Assembly (NCBI RefSeq): GCF_009377205.1
Contig: NZ_VJZE01000028.1
Coordinates: 1-40,246, forward strand
DNA from: Streptomyces phyllanthi
GTDB taxonomy: Bacteria; Actinomycetota; Actinomycetes; Streptomycetales; Streptomycetaceae
Reading direction: 5' to 3'
DNA: 40,246 nucleotides
Below, piece by piece: positions 7,539 through 15,432 of the stretch. A program made the position numbers and the translations under genes. Each line of letters begins with the position of its first letter. Positions within the stretch are counted from its first letter, which is position 1. The notes beneath the pieces are model-generated. The model was given only the letters and a program-made list of their open reading frames with translations, was not told the DNA's origin and made no database searches.

Positions 7539-8470
7539 CGTTCCACGACGGGCTGCGTGTCGTCCACGCCCACGGCGACCGCGTCACGGTCACCGAACCC
7601 ACCACCGGCGTCGAACTGTTCGCCTACGTCTACCGGCCCGAGGCGGCCTGGGAGTCCCCGAAGCCGTATCTGCACCCGATCAGAACCCTGGCGGGCGACG
7701 TCGTCACCGACTACCGGCCCAACGACCACCGCTGGCACAAGGGCCTTCAGCTGACGGCCTCGCACCTGTCCGGGCAAAACCTGTGGGGCGGCAACACGTA
7801 CGTGCACGGCGACGGGTATCTGGAACTCCCCGAGCGGGTGGGGTCGATGGCCCATGTCGCCTTCGACGAGGTCGCCTCGGACAGCACCCGGGCCGTGATC
7901 GCCGAGCGGCTCACCTGGCATCCGTACACCGGCGAGCTGTGGGCCGACGAGGAGCGCCGGATCGAGGTGCACGACGTCGATCCGGCGGCGGGTTCCTGGG
8001 CGTTCACCTGGACCAGCGCCGTGACGAACCGGCGGGACGAGCCGCTGCGCTTCGGCAGCCCGACCACCGCCGGGCGTCAGATGGCGGGCTACACCGGCCT
8101 GTTCTGGCGGGGGCCGCGAGCCTTCCGGGACGGGCGGATCATCGGGCCGGACGCGGAAGGCCCCGAGCTGATGGGCGAGCAGACCCCCTGGCTCGCCTAC
8201 TCGGGGGAGCACGACGGCACCGACGGGCACGCCACGCTCGTCTTCGCCCACGCCCCCGAGAACGACCACACGGGCTCCGCAGGCGCCCACCCCGCCCACT
8301 GGTTCGTCCGCAACGAGCCCTTCGCCGCCGTGGCCCCCTCCTGGGCCTTCTTCGACGAGATGGAGCTCGCTCCGGGCGACACGTTCACCCGCCGCTACCG
8401 GATCGTCGTGGCCGACGGGGCCTGGGAGCGGGAGGAGATCGCCAAGTACCTGGAGGCGCACCCGTGGTGA
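7535..8470 (+). CDS. PmoA family protein (DUF6807)
   Basis: The 311-residue protein matches the so-called PmoA family, now DUF6807: PYLHPIRTLAGDVVTDYRP followed by NDHRWHKGL near residues 45-72, then SGQNLWGGNTY and later FGSPTTAGRQMAGYTGLFWRG. Despite the name it is unrelated to the methane monooxygenase subunit. Family members sit in sugar-catabolic clusters beside Gfo/Idh/MocA oxidoreductases, as here, and have no proven reaction. Conserved His/Asp in DHRWHKG suggest metal or sugar binding. Its ATG overlaps the stop of the oxidoreductase gene, so the two are coupled. Confidence 0.9.
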   Translation: MTFHDGLRVVHAHGDRVTVTEPTTGVELFAYVYRPEAAWESPKPYLHPIRTLAGDVVTDYRPNDHRWHKGLQLTASHLSGQNLWGGNTYVHGDGYLELPERVGSMAHVAFDEVASDSTRAVIAERLTWHPYTGELWADEERRIEVHDVDPAAGSWAFTWTSAVTNRRDEPLRFGSPTTAGRQMAGYTGLFWRGPRAFRDGRIIGPDAEGPELMGEQTPWLAYSGEHDGTDGHATLVFAHAPENDHTGSAGAHPAHWFVRNEPFAAVAPSWAFFDEMELAPGDTFTRRYRIVVADGAWEREEIAKYLEAHPW

Positions 8471-8510
8471 GCCTTCTCAACGAGCGCGAGAAGTACGGGA
8501 GGTGAGCCCC

Positions 8511-9221
8511 GTGGAATTCACCGGGCTGCCGGGAGCCGTCGCCGTCTCCCACCTGTCCGTCTACGACTGGCCCGCCGCGGACGGGGTCTGCGGCGGAACC
8601 CCCCATATGCACCTGACCTGTTCGGAGGCGTACGTCGTCACGGGCGGGAGCGGCGCGGTGCAGACCCTGACCGCGTCCGGGTACGAGGTGACGCCCCTCG
8701 TGCCCGGCACGGTCGCCTGGTTCACACCCGGCACCATCCACCGGCTCGTCAACGAGGACGATCTGCGCATCACCGTCCTCATGCAGAACAACGGACTCCC
8801 GGAGGCGGGCGACGCCGTCCTCACCCTGCCCCCGGAGCACCTCACCGACCCGGAGACGTACGCCGCGGCCACGGCCATCCCCGTGGACGCGCCGGAGGAG
8901 GAGCAGGAGCGGATCGCACGCGCCCGGCGCGACCTCGCCCTGGAGGGCTACCGGGCGCTGCGCGACGCCGACGGGCCCGAGCCCCTGGCCGCCTTCCACC
9001 GGGCCGCGGCCGCGCTGGTACGGCCCCGGCTCGCCGAGTGGCGGGAGCGCTGGCAGCGCGGCGCGCGGGCGGCCGCCGCGGCCACGGGCGACCAGCTCGA
9101 CCGGCTGGAGCGGGGCGACCCGGCCCACCTCTCCGACGCCCTCGTACGGGCCGAGCAGCCGTCGGCGTACGGGAAGTTCGGGATGTGCGGACGGCTCAAC
9201 GTGTACAAGGGGACAGCCTGA
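8511..9221 (+). CDS. cupin domain-containing protein
   Basis: The protein is about 236 residues. Cupin motif 1 is visible as GTPHMHLTCSEAYVVTGG, with the His-x-His and Glu metal ligands, and motif 2 as PGTIHRLVN. A helical arm follows from about residue 120, and the C-terminus ends with YGKFGMCGRLNVYKG. The open frame could begin with GTG at 8502, but GGGAGG at 8497-8502 is a strong ribosome site correctly spaced for the GTG at 8511. The gene is 40 bases after the PmoA-like gene and probably in its operon. It may be an isomerase or mutarotase-like partner; this is inference. Confidence 0.88.
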   Translation: MEFTGLPGAVAVSHLSVYDWPAADGVCGGTPHMHLTCSEAYVVTGGSGAVQTLTASGYEVTPLVPGTVAWFTPGTIHRLVNEDDLRITVLMQNNGLPEAGDAVLTLPPEHLTDPETYAAATAIPVDAPEEEQERIARARRDLALEGYRALRDADGPEPLAAFHRAAAALVRPRLAEWRERWQRGARAAAAATGDQLDRLERGDPAHLSDALVRAEQPSAYGKFGMCGRLNVYKGTA

Positions 9222-9235
9222 CGGGACTCATGCGT

Positions 9236-9263
9236 GCGGGCGGCCCAAGGGCTCAGCGCCCGC
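9236..9263. terminator. convergent terminator between cupin and TVP38 genes
   Basis: GCGGGCG (9236-9242) pairs with CGCCCGC (9257-9263), and an inner GCCC-AA-GGGC stem (9243-9252) fills the loop. The hairpin is 14 bases past the cupin stop and overlaps the stop of the leftward gene. There is no T-tract, as is usual in Streptomyces. Confidence 0.5.
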
Positions 9264-10023
9264 GCAGGTGGTGGCGCTTGCGCCAGGCCACGACCGCGCC
9301 GATCAGGGCCGGTGCCGCGATGCACCCCATGGCGATCAGGAAGGCGGGCGAGGTGGGTGTAGAGGCGCGGGCGCCGGCGACGACGTACGCGGCGGTGTTC
9401 GGGATCGAGCCGAGCGCCGTCGCGAGCAGGAACGGCAGCCAGCCCATGCGTGAGACGGCCGCGCAGTAGTTCGCCGCCCAGAACGGCACCCCGGGGAACA
9501 GCCGACAGGCCATCATCGAGCGGAACCCGTGCCGGCTGAGCTGCCCGTCGGCCGCCTTCAGGAAGCGGGCGCGCAGCAGCGGCCGCAGCGCGTCCTGCCC
9601 CAGGATCCGGCCGAGGCCGAACGCGATCCCCGCCCCCAGGACCGTGCCCGAGAGCGCCGCGCCCAGCCCGAGCTGCGAGCCGAACAGGGCGCCCGCCGCG
9701 AGGTTGAGCAGTGGCCGGGGCACGAACGCGACCGTGCACAGCCCGTACGCCACCGCGAAGACCAGGGCCGCCGCGGCACCGCCGAGCTGCGGCGGCCAGC
9801 CGTCGGCCAGCAGCCGCTGGGGCTCGAACAGCAACACGGTCGACGCGGCACCCGCGAGCAGCGACAGCAGAAGCCCGAACCGCGCCCACGGTGACAGCAG
9901 CACTCTGCCGCAGCGAGCGGCGAGACCCGTCGGTGTGACGGCCGTGGCGACGGCGAGCTCCGCGACGGCGGTCCGGGGAACGGCCGTGGAGGTGCCTCCA
10001 GAGCGGGTGGTGGCATCGAGCAT
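9253..10023 (-). CDS. TVP38/TMEM64 (VTT/DedA-like) family membrane protein
   Basis: The 256-residue protein has a 45-residue cytoplasmic lead and about five membrane segments. The VTT core is visible in FVPRPLLNLAAGALFG, GAGIAFGLGRILG, CRLFPGVPFWAANYCAAVS and GSIPNTAAYVVAGA. The re-entrant segments with proline and a conserved Arg are typical of the family, whose better-studied members move or scramble lipids across membranes. The hexamer TAGTGT on the minus strand (10030-10035) is 6 bases before the ATG, so the message may be leaderless. No ribosome site is present. The protein's substrate is not known. Confidence 0.9.
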   Translation of the reverse strand: MLDATTRSGGTSTAVPRTAVAELAVATAVTPTGLAARCGRVLLSPWARFGLLLSLLAGAASTVLLFEPQRLLADGWPPQLGGAAAALVFAVAYGLCTVAFVPRPLLNLAAGALFGSQLGLGAALSGTVLGAGIAFGLGRILGQDALRPLLRARFLKAADGQLSRHGFRSMMACRLFPGVPFWAANYCAAVSRMGWLPFLLATALGSIPNTAAYVVAGARASTPTSPAFLIAMGCIAAPALIGAVVAWRKRHHLRGR

Positions 10024-10479
10024 CCGGCGACACTAACCGACCAATGTGTGTGATCGCCGTACGGTTCGTCTCAACGGCGACACAGGAAACGGAACGCCGG
10101 ATACGCCCATCGGAGGGGCACACGACTCCCCGGCGGACGTCGCGTTGACACGCATCACCACGGCGTACATCGCCGCCTCCCGCCGGGAACCGGCCGCAGC
10201 GAGACACGCGTGGAAGCGCCCCACTGCGGGCTCACCGGCCCTGACCAGGTGCGATGGGCACGCATCGGCGCGGACGCCGCTCCCGAAGATCTTGCCGGCC
10301 CCTACCGGACCTCCCGCGCGCCGCGCGGATCCACAGGGCGCGTGCACCGCCCCTTCGCCGGCACCGCGTCGCCACCGCACCGACGACGCACGACCCGCCA
10401 TGTGAAGCATCTCTCGTCCTGATTCCCGTCCGCACGGCCGTCCACCGAAAACCATTCGACGTGCGCGGACCCGTCGGCG

Positions 10480-10593
10480 ATGATCGACGGCATGTTCCGG
10501 CACGCCTTCGCCCTCGCAGCATCCGCGGCACTCGCGGATGCCCCGAAGGCTGCCGTTCTGATCGTCGTGGCCGCCGCAGACGGCGCCCGAAGC
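10480..10593 (+). CDS. possible short ORF upstream of the EF-Tu gene
   Basis: ATG at 10480 opens a 37-codon frame, with a second ATG four codons later. The product contains AFALAASAALADAPKAAVLI, unlike the Arg-rich translations around it. It ends at TGA two bases before the first hairpin of the EF-Tu leader, which would suit a leader peptide. No clear ribosome site was seen and no family is recognised. It may be chance. Confidence 0.2.
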
Positions 10594-10594
10594 T

Positions 10595-10704
10595 GACCCT
10601 CCCCGGATCGTCCGGCGGACCCCGCAGGGGGAGGGTCGGCAAGTCCTTGGGGTCCCCGCCCCGGTCGCGTTCCCGCGCCGGGGCCATCACTCAGCACCAC
10701 TGAG
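10595..10704 (+). promoter_or_regulatory. structured 5' leader of the EF-Tu gene: three hairpins
   Basis: Three inverted repeats follow each other. GACCCTCCCC (10595-10604) pairs perfectly with GGGGAGGGTC (10627-10636), with an inner TCCG-g-CGGA stem. GCCCCGG (10658-10664) pairs with CCGGGGC (10678-10684), with inner CGCG pairs. CTCAG (10690-10694) pairs with CTGAG (10700-10704), ending 7 bases before the GAGG ribosome site. This could be a terminator for an upstream transcript followed by leader structure, or an attenuator. The pairing is seen; the role is inference. Confidence 0.45.
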
Positions 10705-10722
10705 AGGCTTCGAGGTATCGCC

Positions 10723-11913
10723 ATGCCCAAAACGGCTTACGTCCGCACGAAACCGCATCTGAACATCGGCACGATGGGCCATGTCGACCACGGCAAGACC
10801 ACCCTGACCGCCGCCATCACCAAGGTCCTCGCCGAGCGAGGGACCGAGGGCGGCACGGTGTTCGTGCCGTTCGACCGTATCGACCGCGCCCCGGAGGAGG
10901 CCGCGCGCGGTATCACCATCAACATCGCGCACGTCGAGTACGAGACCGACACCCGGCACTACGCGCACGTCGACATGCCGGGCCACGCCGACTACGTCAA
11001 GAACATGGTCACCGGGGCCGCGCAGCTCGACGGGGCGATCCTCGTCGTCTCCGCGCTCGACGGGATCATGCCGCAGACCGCCGAGCACGTGCTGCTCGCC
11101 CGGCAGGTGGGCGTGGACCACATCGTGGTGGCGCTCAACAAGGCCGACGCCGTCGACGACGGCGAGGACACCGTGCTCACCGACCTCGTGGAGCTGGAGG
11201 TCCGGGAACTGCTCAGCGCGCACGGATACGGGGGCGACTCCGTACCCGTCGTACGGGTCTCCGGGCTCAGGGCCCTGGAGGGCGACGCGCGCTGGACGGC
11301 GGCCATCGAGGCGCTGCTCGACGCGGTGGACACGTATGTGCCCATCCCCGAGCGGTACCTGGACGCGCCCTTCCTGCTGCCGGTGGAGAACGTGCTCACC
11401 ATCACCGGCCGCGGCACGGTCGTGACCGGTGCGGTCGAGCGGGGGACCATCCGGGTCGGCGACCGGGTCGAGGTGCTCGGCGCCGGACTGGACACGGTCG
11501 TCACCGGGCTGGAGACCTTCGGCAAGCCCATGGAGGAGGCGCAGGCCGGGGACAACGTGGCGCTGCTGCTGCGCGGGGTCCCGAGGGACTCCGTCCGGCG
11601 CGGGCATGTCGTGGCGGCGCCCGGCAGCGTCGTACCCCGTCGGCGCTTCACCGCACAGGTGTACGTCCTGTCGGCGCGTGAGGGCGGTCGCACGACCGCG
11701 GTGTCGAGCGGTTACCGGCCGCAGTTCTACATCCGCACCGCGGATGTGGTGGGCGACGTCGACCTGGGTGAGGCGGCGGTCGCGCGGCCCGGTGACACGG
11801 TCGCGATGGCGGTCGAACTGGGGCGTGAGGTGCCTCTGGAGCCGGGGCTCGGCTTCGCCATCCGCGAGGGCGGTCGTACGGTCGGCGCGGGCACCGTGAC
11901 GTCCGTGAGCTGA
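10723..11913 (+). CDS. tuf3: divergent elongation factor Tu (tuf3-type)
   Basis: The 396-residue protein is a full EF-Tu with GTP-binding motifs GHVDHGKT (19-26), RGITI (62-66), DMPGH (84-88) and NKAD (139-142), and SGLRAL at 180-185 in place of the usual SAL region. The usual DCPGH has become DMPGH, and many conserved positions differ from the housekeeping EF-Tu1, matching the divergent EF-Tu3 known from Streptomyces coelicolor and S. ramocissimus. That protein is dispensable and its gene was reported to be under positive stringent control. GAGG at 10712-10715 is the ribosome site. The gene stands away from any str operon and has its own leader and terminator, as expected for tuf3. Confidence 0.93.
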   Translation: MPKTAYVRTKPHLNIGTMGHVDHGKTTLTAAITKVLAERGTEGGTVFVPFDRIDRAPEEAARGITINIAHVEYETDTRHYAHVDMPGHADYVKNMVTGAAQLDGAILVVSALDGIMPQTAEHVLLARQVGVDHIVVALNKADAVDDGEDTVLTDLVELEVRELLSAHGYGGDSVPVVRVSGLRALEGDARWTAAIEALLDAVDTYVPIPERYLDAPFLLPVENVLTITGRGTVVTGAVERGTIRVGDRVEVLGAGLDTVVTGLETFGKPMEEAQAGDNVALLLRGVPRDSVRRGHVVAAPGSVVPRRRFTAQVYVLSAREGGRTTAVSSGYRPQFYIRTADVVGDVDLGEAAVARPGDTVAMAVELGREVPLEPGLGFAIREGGRTVGAGTVTSVS

Positions 11914-11921
11914 GCGCACGG

Positions 11922-11949
11922 GGTGCCCGTCCCCTCGGGGGCGGGCACC
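11922..11949 (+). terminator. terminator of the tuf3-like gene
   Basis: GGTGCCCGTCCCC (11922-11934) pairs with GGGGGCGGGCACC (11937-11949), a 13-bp stem with one T-G pair and a 2-base loop, 8 bases after the EF-Tu stop. A GTG at 11923 lies inside the stem, which speaks against that codon being the start of the next gene. Confidence 0.7.
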
Positions 11950-11967
11950 AGCCCGCACGACGGCACA

Positions 11968-12822
11968 ATGGACCCCGTGAACGAGCCCATACCCGTCACC
12001 CGCGTCACCGATCAGGGGACCGCCAAGCTCATGCCGGACGTCGACCGGGAGCGGGCCTGGCTGCTGACGGTCGACGGGGCACCGCAGTCGTACGTCGACC
12101 TGGACGCGCCCACGCATCTGGAGTTCGAGTACGCGCGGCGGCTGGGGCATGTGCTGGACACGGTCGCCGACCCCGGGCGGGAGCTCGACGTGCTGCACCT
12201 CGGCGGGGGCGCGCTGACCCTGCCGAGGTATGTCGCGGCGACCCGGCCCGGCTCGCGGCAGGATGTCGTCGAGGCGGACCTCGGGCTGCTGGACCTGGTC
12301 GTCGAGCATCTGCCCGTGCCTGCGGGCGTGGGCATCGCGCTGCACGGAGCGGACGCCCGGCAGTGGCTCGAAACCGCTCCGGCCGCCTCCGCCGACGTCC
12401 TGATCGCGGACGTCTTCGGCGGCTCGCGGGTCCCCGCGCACCTGACGACCGTGGCGTACGCGCGCGCCGCCGCGCGGGTGCTGCGCGCCGACGGCGTCTA
12501 TCTGGCCAACCTCGCCGACGCGGCGCCGTTCGCCTTTCTCCGATCCCAGCTCGCCACGTTCCGCACGGTGTTCGAGGAGGTGGCGCTGATCGCGGAGCCC
12601 GGGGTGCTGCGCGGCCGGCGCTTCGGCAACGCCGTGCTCCTCGCCGCCCACCACCCGCTCGACACCGCCACGCTCGCCCGCCGTACCGCCGCCGACGCCT
12701 TCCCGGCGCGGGTCGAACACGGCAGGGCGCTCCGCGACTTCATCGGTACCGCCGCACCGGTGGGCGAGGAGGACGCCGTACCGTCACCCGAGCCGCCCGA
12801 CGGGGCCTTCGGTATCGGCTGA
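11968..12822 (+). CDS. spermidine synthase-like (polyamine aminopropyltransferase fold) protein
   Basis: From ATG 11968 the protein has 284 residues. The Rossmann-like methyltransferase core is visible in LDVLHLGGGALTLPRYVAATRPGSRQ, with the GGG loop that binds the decarboxylated-SAM type cofactor, then DVVEADLGLLDLV, and ADVLIADVFGGSRVPAHLTT in place of the catalytic DxxDP-type segment of true spermidine synthases. Actinobacterial members of this group are annotated as spermidine synthase-like or fused-MFS spermidine synthase without proof of activity. The open frame extends to GTG 11923, but that lies in the tuf terminator. GTG at 11977 is another option. The 3' end overlaps the convergent MFS gene by 39 bases. 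Confidence 0.85.
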   Translation: MDPVNEPIPVTRVTDQGTAKLMPDVDRERAWLLTVDGAPQSYVDLDAPTHLEFEYARRLGHVLDTVADPGRELDVLHLGGGALTLPRYVAATRPGSRQDVVEADLGLLDLVVEHLPVPAGVGIALHGADARQWLETAPAASADVLIADVFGGSRVPAHLTTVAYARAAARVLRADGVYLANLADAAPFAFLRSQLATFRTVFEEVALIAEPGVLRGRRFGNAVLLAAHHPLDTATLARRTAADAFPARVEHGRALRDFIGTAAPVGEEDAVPSPEPPDGAFGIG

Positions 12823-14106
12823 CCCCTCGGCCGGGACGGGCTTCGGCCCGGCTCCGCCGCCCTGCTGCCCCTGGAGCACCGGCCTGCTCCGCAGCGTCAG
12901 AGTCCGTACGTCCCGCACGCACAGCACCGCCGCCGTCGCCGCCACGACCAGGGCCGAGCAGCCCCACAGGGCGGCCGGACGACCGACGGCGCTCTCCGCC
13001 GGGCCCGCGAGCGCCGTGGCGACGGGCACGAGCGACACGGAACCGAACCAGTCGTACGCGGCGACGCGGGACAGCTTCTCCTCGGGGATCTCCTGGTGCA
13101 GCGCGGTCATCCACATGACGCCGAACACCTCGATCGACACACCGCTGACGAACATCGCCCCGCAGAGCAGGGCGACCGGCACCGGTACGGCGAGCGCGGC
13201 GGACGGCAGGGCGAAGGGGAAGACGCAGAGGACGCCCACGAGCAGCATGCGGCGAGGTTTCCAGCGGGCTATCAGCAGTGCGCCCACCGCGTTGCCGGCC
13301 GCGTACAGGCCCAGTGCCAGGCCCCACGGGCCCGCCCCGCCCAGGCTGTGCCGGGCAACCTGGGGACCGTAGACGGCCTCGGAGGCGACGATGACCGCGT
13401 TCACCAGGGCGAACGCGACGACGATCGACCACAGCCAGGTGCGTCCGGTGAACTCCCGCCAGCCGTCCCGGAGATCGGCGAGCAGGCCGCCTCCCGCCTC
13501 GCGCGGCGGGATGTGGCTCACGTCCAGGAAGGCCCGCAGCGCTCCGGCGACCGCGAACGCCACCGCGTCCACCGCGAGTACCCAGCCGGGCCCGATCACG
13601 GCGACCAGCACACCGCCGAGGGCCGCACCGCTCAACGTCGCGCCCTGCGAGGCGAAGCGGAACAGGGCGAAGGCACGCCCCGCCTGCTCGGCGGTGACCG
13701 AGGACAACAGCATGCCCTCGGCCGCCGGGTTGAAGAACGCCTGTCCGGTGCCGCCGAGGGCGGACAGCAGCATCATGTGCCACAGTCGCGCGTCGCCGGT
13801 CAGGACGAGGACCGCGAAGGCGCCCTGCGAGAGGCAGTTGAGGGTGTTGGCCGCGACCATCACGCGGTGCCGGGGGACCCGGTCCGCGACCGCGCCGCCG
13901 ATCAGCAGGAACAGCACCAGCGGCAGCGTCCGCGCCGCCGCGACCAGGCCGACGTCGCCGCCGTCGCCGCCCGCCTCCAGGACCGCGAACGCGGAGGCGA
14001 TCAGGGCGCCGTGACTGCCCAGGTTGGTGACGACCGCGGCGGCGGTCAGCAGGGTGTAGTTGCGGCCCGCCCCGGCGGGGCGGCGGCGTAAGGAGGCGGA
14101 GGTCAC
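12784..14106 (-). CDS. MFS transporter
   Basis: The product is a 440-residue, roughly 12-span major facilitator of the MFS_3 (enterobactin exporter-like) type. The loop between spans 2 and 3 is GGAVADRVPRHRVMVAAN, and GGTGQAFFNPAAEGMLLS marks span 4-5. The C-terminal 45 residues are a charged Gly/Pro-rich cytoplasmic tail. The frame can be opened at TTG 14142, but that codon overlaps a -35 element. TTGGCA (14137-14142), 18 bases, GATAGT (14113-14118) and 6 bases lead straight to GTG 14106, so a leaderless message starting there is proposed. The substrate is unknown; drug or metabolite export is likely. Confidence 0.92.
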   Translation of the reverse strand: MTSASLRRRPAGAGRNYTLLTAAAVVTNLGSHGALIASAFAVLEAGGDGGDVGLVAAARTLPLVLFLLIGGAVADRVPRHRVMVAANTLNCLSQGAFAVLVLTGDARLWHMMLLSALGGTGQAFFNPAAEGMLLSSVTAEQAGRAFALFRFASQGATLSGAALGGVLVAVIGPGWVLAVDAVAFAVAGALRAFLDVSHIPPREAGGGLLADLRDGWREFTGRTWLWSIVVAFALVNAVIVASEAVYGPQVARHSLGGAGPWGLALGLYAAGNAVGALLIARWKPRRMLLVGVLCVFPFALPSAALAVPVPVALLCGAMFVSGVSIEVFGVMWMTALHQEIPEEKLSRVAAYDWFGSVSLVPVATALAGPAESAVGRPAALWGCSALVVAATAAVLCVRDVRTLTLRSRPVLQGQQGGGAGPKPVPAEGSADTEGPVGRLG

Positions 14107-14112
14107 CGGCCG

Positions 14113-14142
14113 ACTATCGCTGCCGCGGGGGCGACTTGCCAA
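14113..14142 (-). promoter_or_regulatory. leaderless promoter of the MFS gene
   Basis: On the minus strand TTGGCA (14137-14142) and GATAGT (14113-14118) are spaced by 18 bases, and the GTG start codon follows 6 bases later. Transcription would start at or next to the G of the start codon. No ribosome site is present, which agrees with leaderless translation, common in Streptomyces. Confidence 0.5.
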
Positions 14143-14162
14143 CGCGTTTTCGGCCCCGATCC

Positions 14163-14242
14163 GGCGCGTCGGGCGGACGTTCCGAATGACGCGTCGGGCG
14201 GACGTGCCGGACGACGCGTCAGATGACGTGCCGGACGACGCG
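14163..14242. repeat. 25-bp degenerate tandem repeat with GACGCGTC palindromes
   Basis: About 3.3 copies of a unit like GACGCGTCGGGCGGACGTGC plus CGGAC run through this segment; the third copy is one base shorter. Copies after the first begin with the palindrome GACGCGTC. The array lies between the MFS promoter and the 3' end of the next leftward gene. A terminator or nucleoid-protein site is possible; the function is unknown. Confidence 0.6.
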
Positions 14243-14263
14243 TCCGTTCCCCGCTTCCCCGTC

Positions 14264-15262
14264 TCAGCCCGTCGGCTCGCTCTCGGTGAGGCGCACGGTG
14301 CCCAGGATCTTCTGGATGGTGGCCTCCGGGATCTCCTCGTCGACTCCCTTGACGCCGTACAGGTTCCAGGTCACGAAGTCGCCCGCGCCGTTTTTGAAGG
14401 CGAAGGTGATGGCCTTTCCGTCGGTGGCGCACTTCCCCTTCTGCGGCGAGTCGACCGAGTAGGCCGTGGCGACGCTCCCCTTCAGACCGGAATCCGTGAC
14501 GTACGCCTTCGGCTTGGTGAACTCGACGCTCTTCTTGTCCGGCTGTGTGTAGCCGCCGAAGATCCACCAGGGCACCCGGGTCTCGGCCGCCTCGTCCGTG
14601 TCCTTGGCGCCGTTCTCGCCGCGCGTTCCGGCCACGGCCAGCGCCTTGCTCTCCTCGCGGCCGTCCTTGTCGCTGTCGCTCGTGCACCACTTCTGCTTGA
14701 GGTACGCCGGTGCGTTCACGGTGGTCGCCTCGGTCTTGCCGTCCTCCTCGTACTCGAAGCCGACGCTCGTGCCGGCGTTCTCGACCTCCCAGTCGGCGGG
14801 AACGTCGAACATCGTGCCGAACTTCGGGTTGACGACGACCTTCCAGCCCGCGATGGTCGGCTTCTCCTCGTCGGTGCCGCGCGAGGTGCCCTCGGACGCC
14901 GACGCGCTGGGGGACGTGGACGCGCTCGGGGACGTCTTCCCCTTGTCGCCCCCGGCCTGCTCGTCGTTGTCGCCACCGAGGACGAGGAAACCGGTCACGC
15001 CGGCCGCGACCACGACGGCCGTGGCCGCCACGATCGCGGTGATCTTCGTCTTGTTCCAGCCGCCGCCCCCACCGCCACCGCTCGGCGGCTGCGGAGCGCC
15101 CACCGGGCTCTGCGCGCCCCACTGCGGCTGCCCGTACGGGTTGGGCTGCTGGTACCCGGGCTGCTGGTAGGGATTGGGTTGCTGGTAACCCGGCTGCTGG
15201 TACGGGTTCTGGTCCTGCGGGTTCTGCTCGCCCCCGGGCGGCTGCTGCTGTCCTGGCCACAT
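14264..15262 (-). CDS. Gln/Pro-rich membrane-anchored protein with extracytoplasmic domain
   Basis: The protein has 332 residues. The first 60 contain two copies of an NPYQQPGYQQP repeat, followed by a Pro/Gly-rich run, one membrane span (about residues 75-97, AIVAATAVVVAAGVTGFLVL) and a Ser/Thr/Ala-rich linker. The roughly 200-residue outer domain starts near GWKVVVNPKFGTMFDVPADW and holds conserved Trp and two Cys residues. Streptomyces has many proteins with this layout, with outer domains of unknown function; I believe the domain corresponds to one of the recent DUF80xx families but cannot confirm it. An upstream ATG at 15331 would add 23 unrelated residues, so 15262 is preferred. The QPG-rich tail is cytoplasmic in orientation. 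Confidence 0.8.
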   Translation of the reverse strand: MWPGQQQPPGGEQNPQDQNPYQQPGYQQPNPYQQPGYQQPNPYGQPQWGAQSPVGAPQPPSGGGGGGGWNKTKITAIVAATAVVVAAGVTGFLVLGGDNDEQAGGDKGKTSPSASTSPSASASEGTSRGTDEEKPTIAGWKVVVNPKFGTMFDVPADWEVENAGTSVGFEYEEDGKTEATTVNAPAYLKQKWCTSDSDKDGREESKALAVAGTRGENGAKDTDEAAETRVPWWIFGGYTQPDKKSVEFTKPKAYVTDSGLKGSVATAYSVDSPQKGKCATDGKAITFAFKNGAGDFVTWNLYGVKGVDEEIPEATIQKILGTVRLTESEPTG

Positions 15263-15395
15263 GCGCAGCAACCCTAGTCCCGCCTGCGACACGTTTCGGT
15301 CACTTCCTTTCGTCAGCCATGTACCGGTCATGGCCCGGTGGGAGGCGACAGGCGGAATCCCGGGCCGACGCGGTGCGGCGATCGTCCGGCAGCCC

Positions 15396-15425
15396 TGGCC
15401 AACGGTCCCTACTCGCGGGTAACAT
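15396..15425 (+). promoter_or_regulatory. leaderless promoter of the DUF4442 gene
   Basis: TGGCCA (15396-15401) and TAACAT (15420-15425) are 18 bases apart, and the ATG follows 7 bases after the -10. No ribosome site precedes the ATG. This supports 15433 as the start rather than the upstream ATG at 15319. Confidence 0.4.
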
Positions 15426-15432
15426 CCGGGCC

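Larger units (their letters stand above)
10024..10722. other. 700-bp intergenic region upstream of the tuf-like gene
   Basis: No confident gene was found. The left edge holds the promoter of the leftward TVP38 gene. A TTGACA at 10145-10150 could be a -35 element but has no good partner. A 37-codon ORF at 10480-10593 and a set of hairpins at 10595-10704 lie near the right end and are listed separately. Other open frames are Arg/Pro-rich and look spurious. Confidence 0.5.

Noticed and set aside
10687..12720. 677-residue open frame on the minus strand
   Set aside because: It is antisense to the EF-Tu and spermidine-synthase-like genes, is rich in Arg, Gly, Val and His, and matches no family; a shadow of GC-rich coding DNA.
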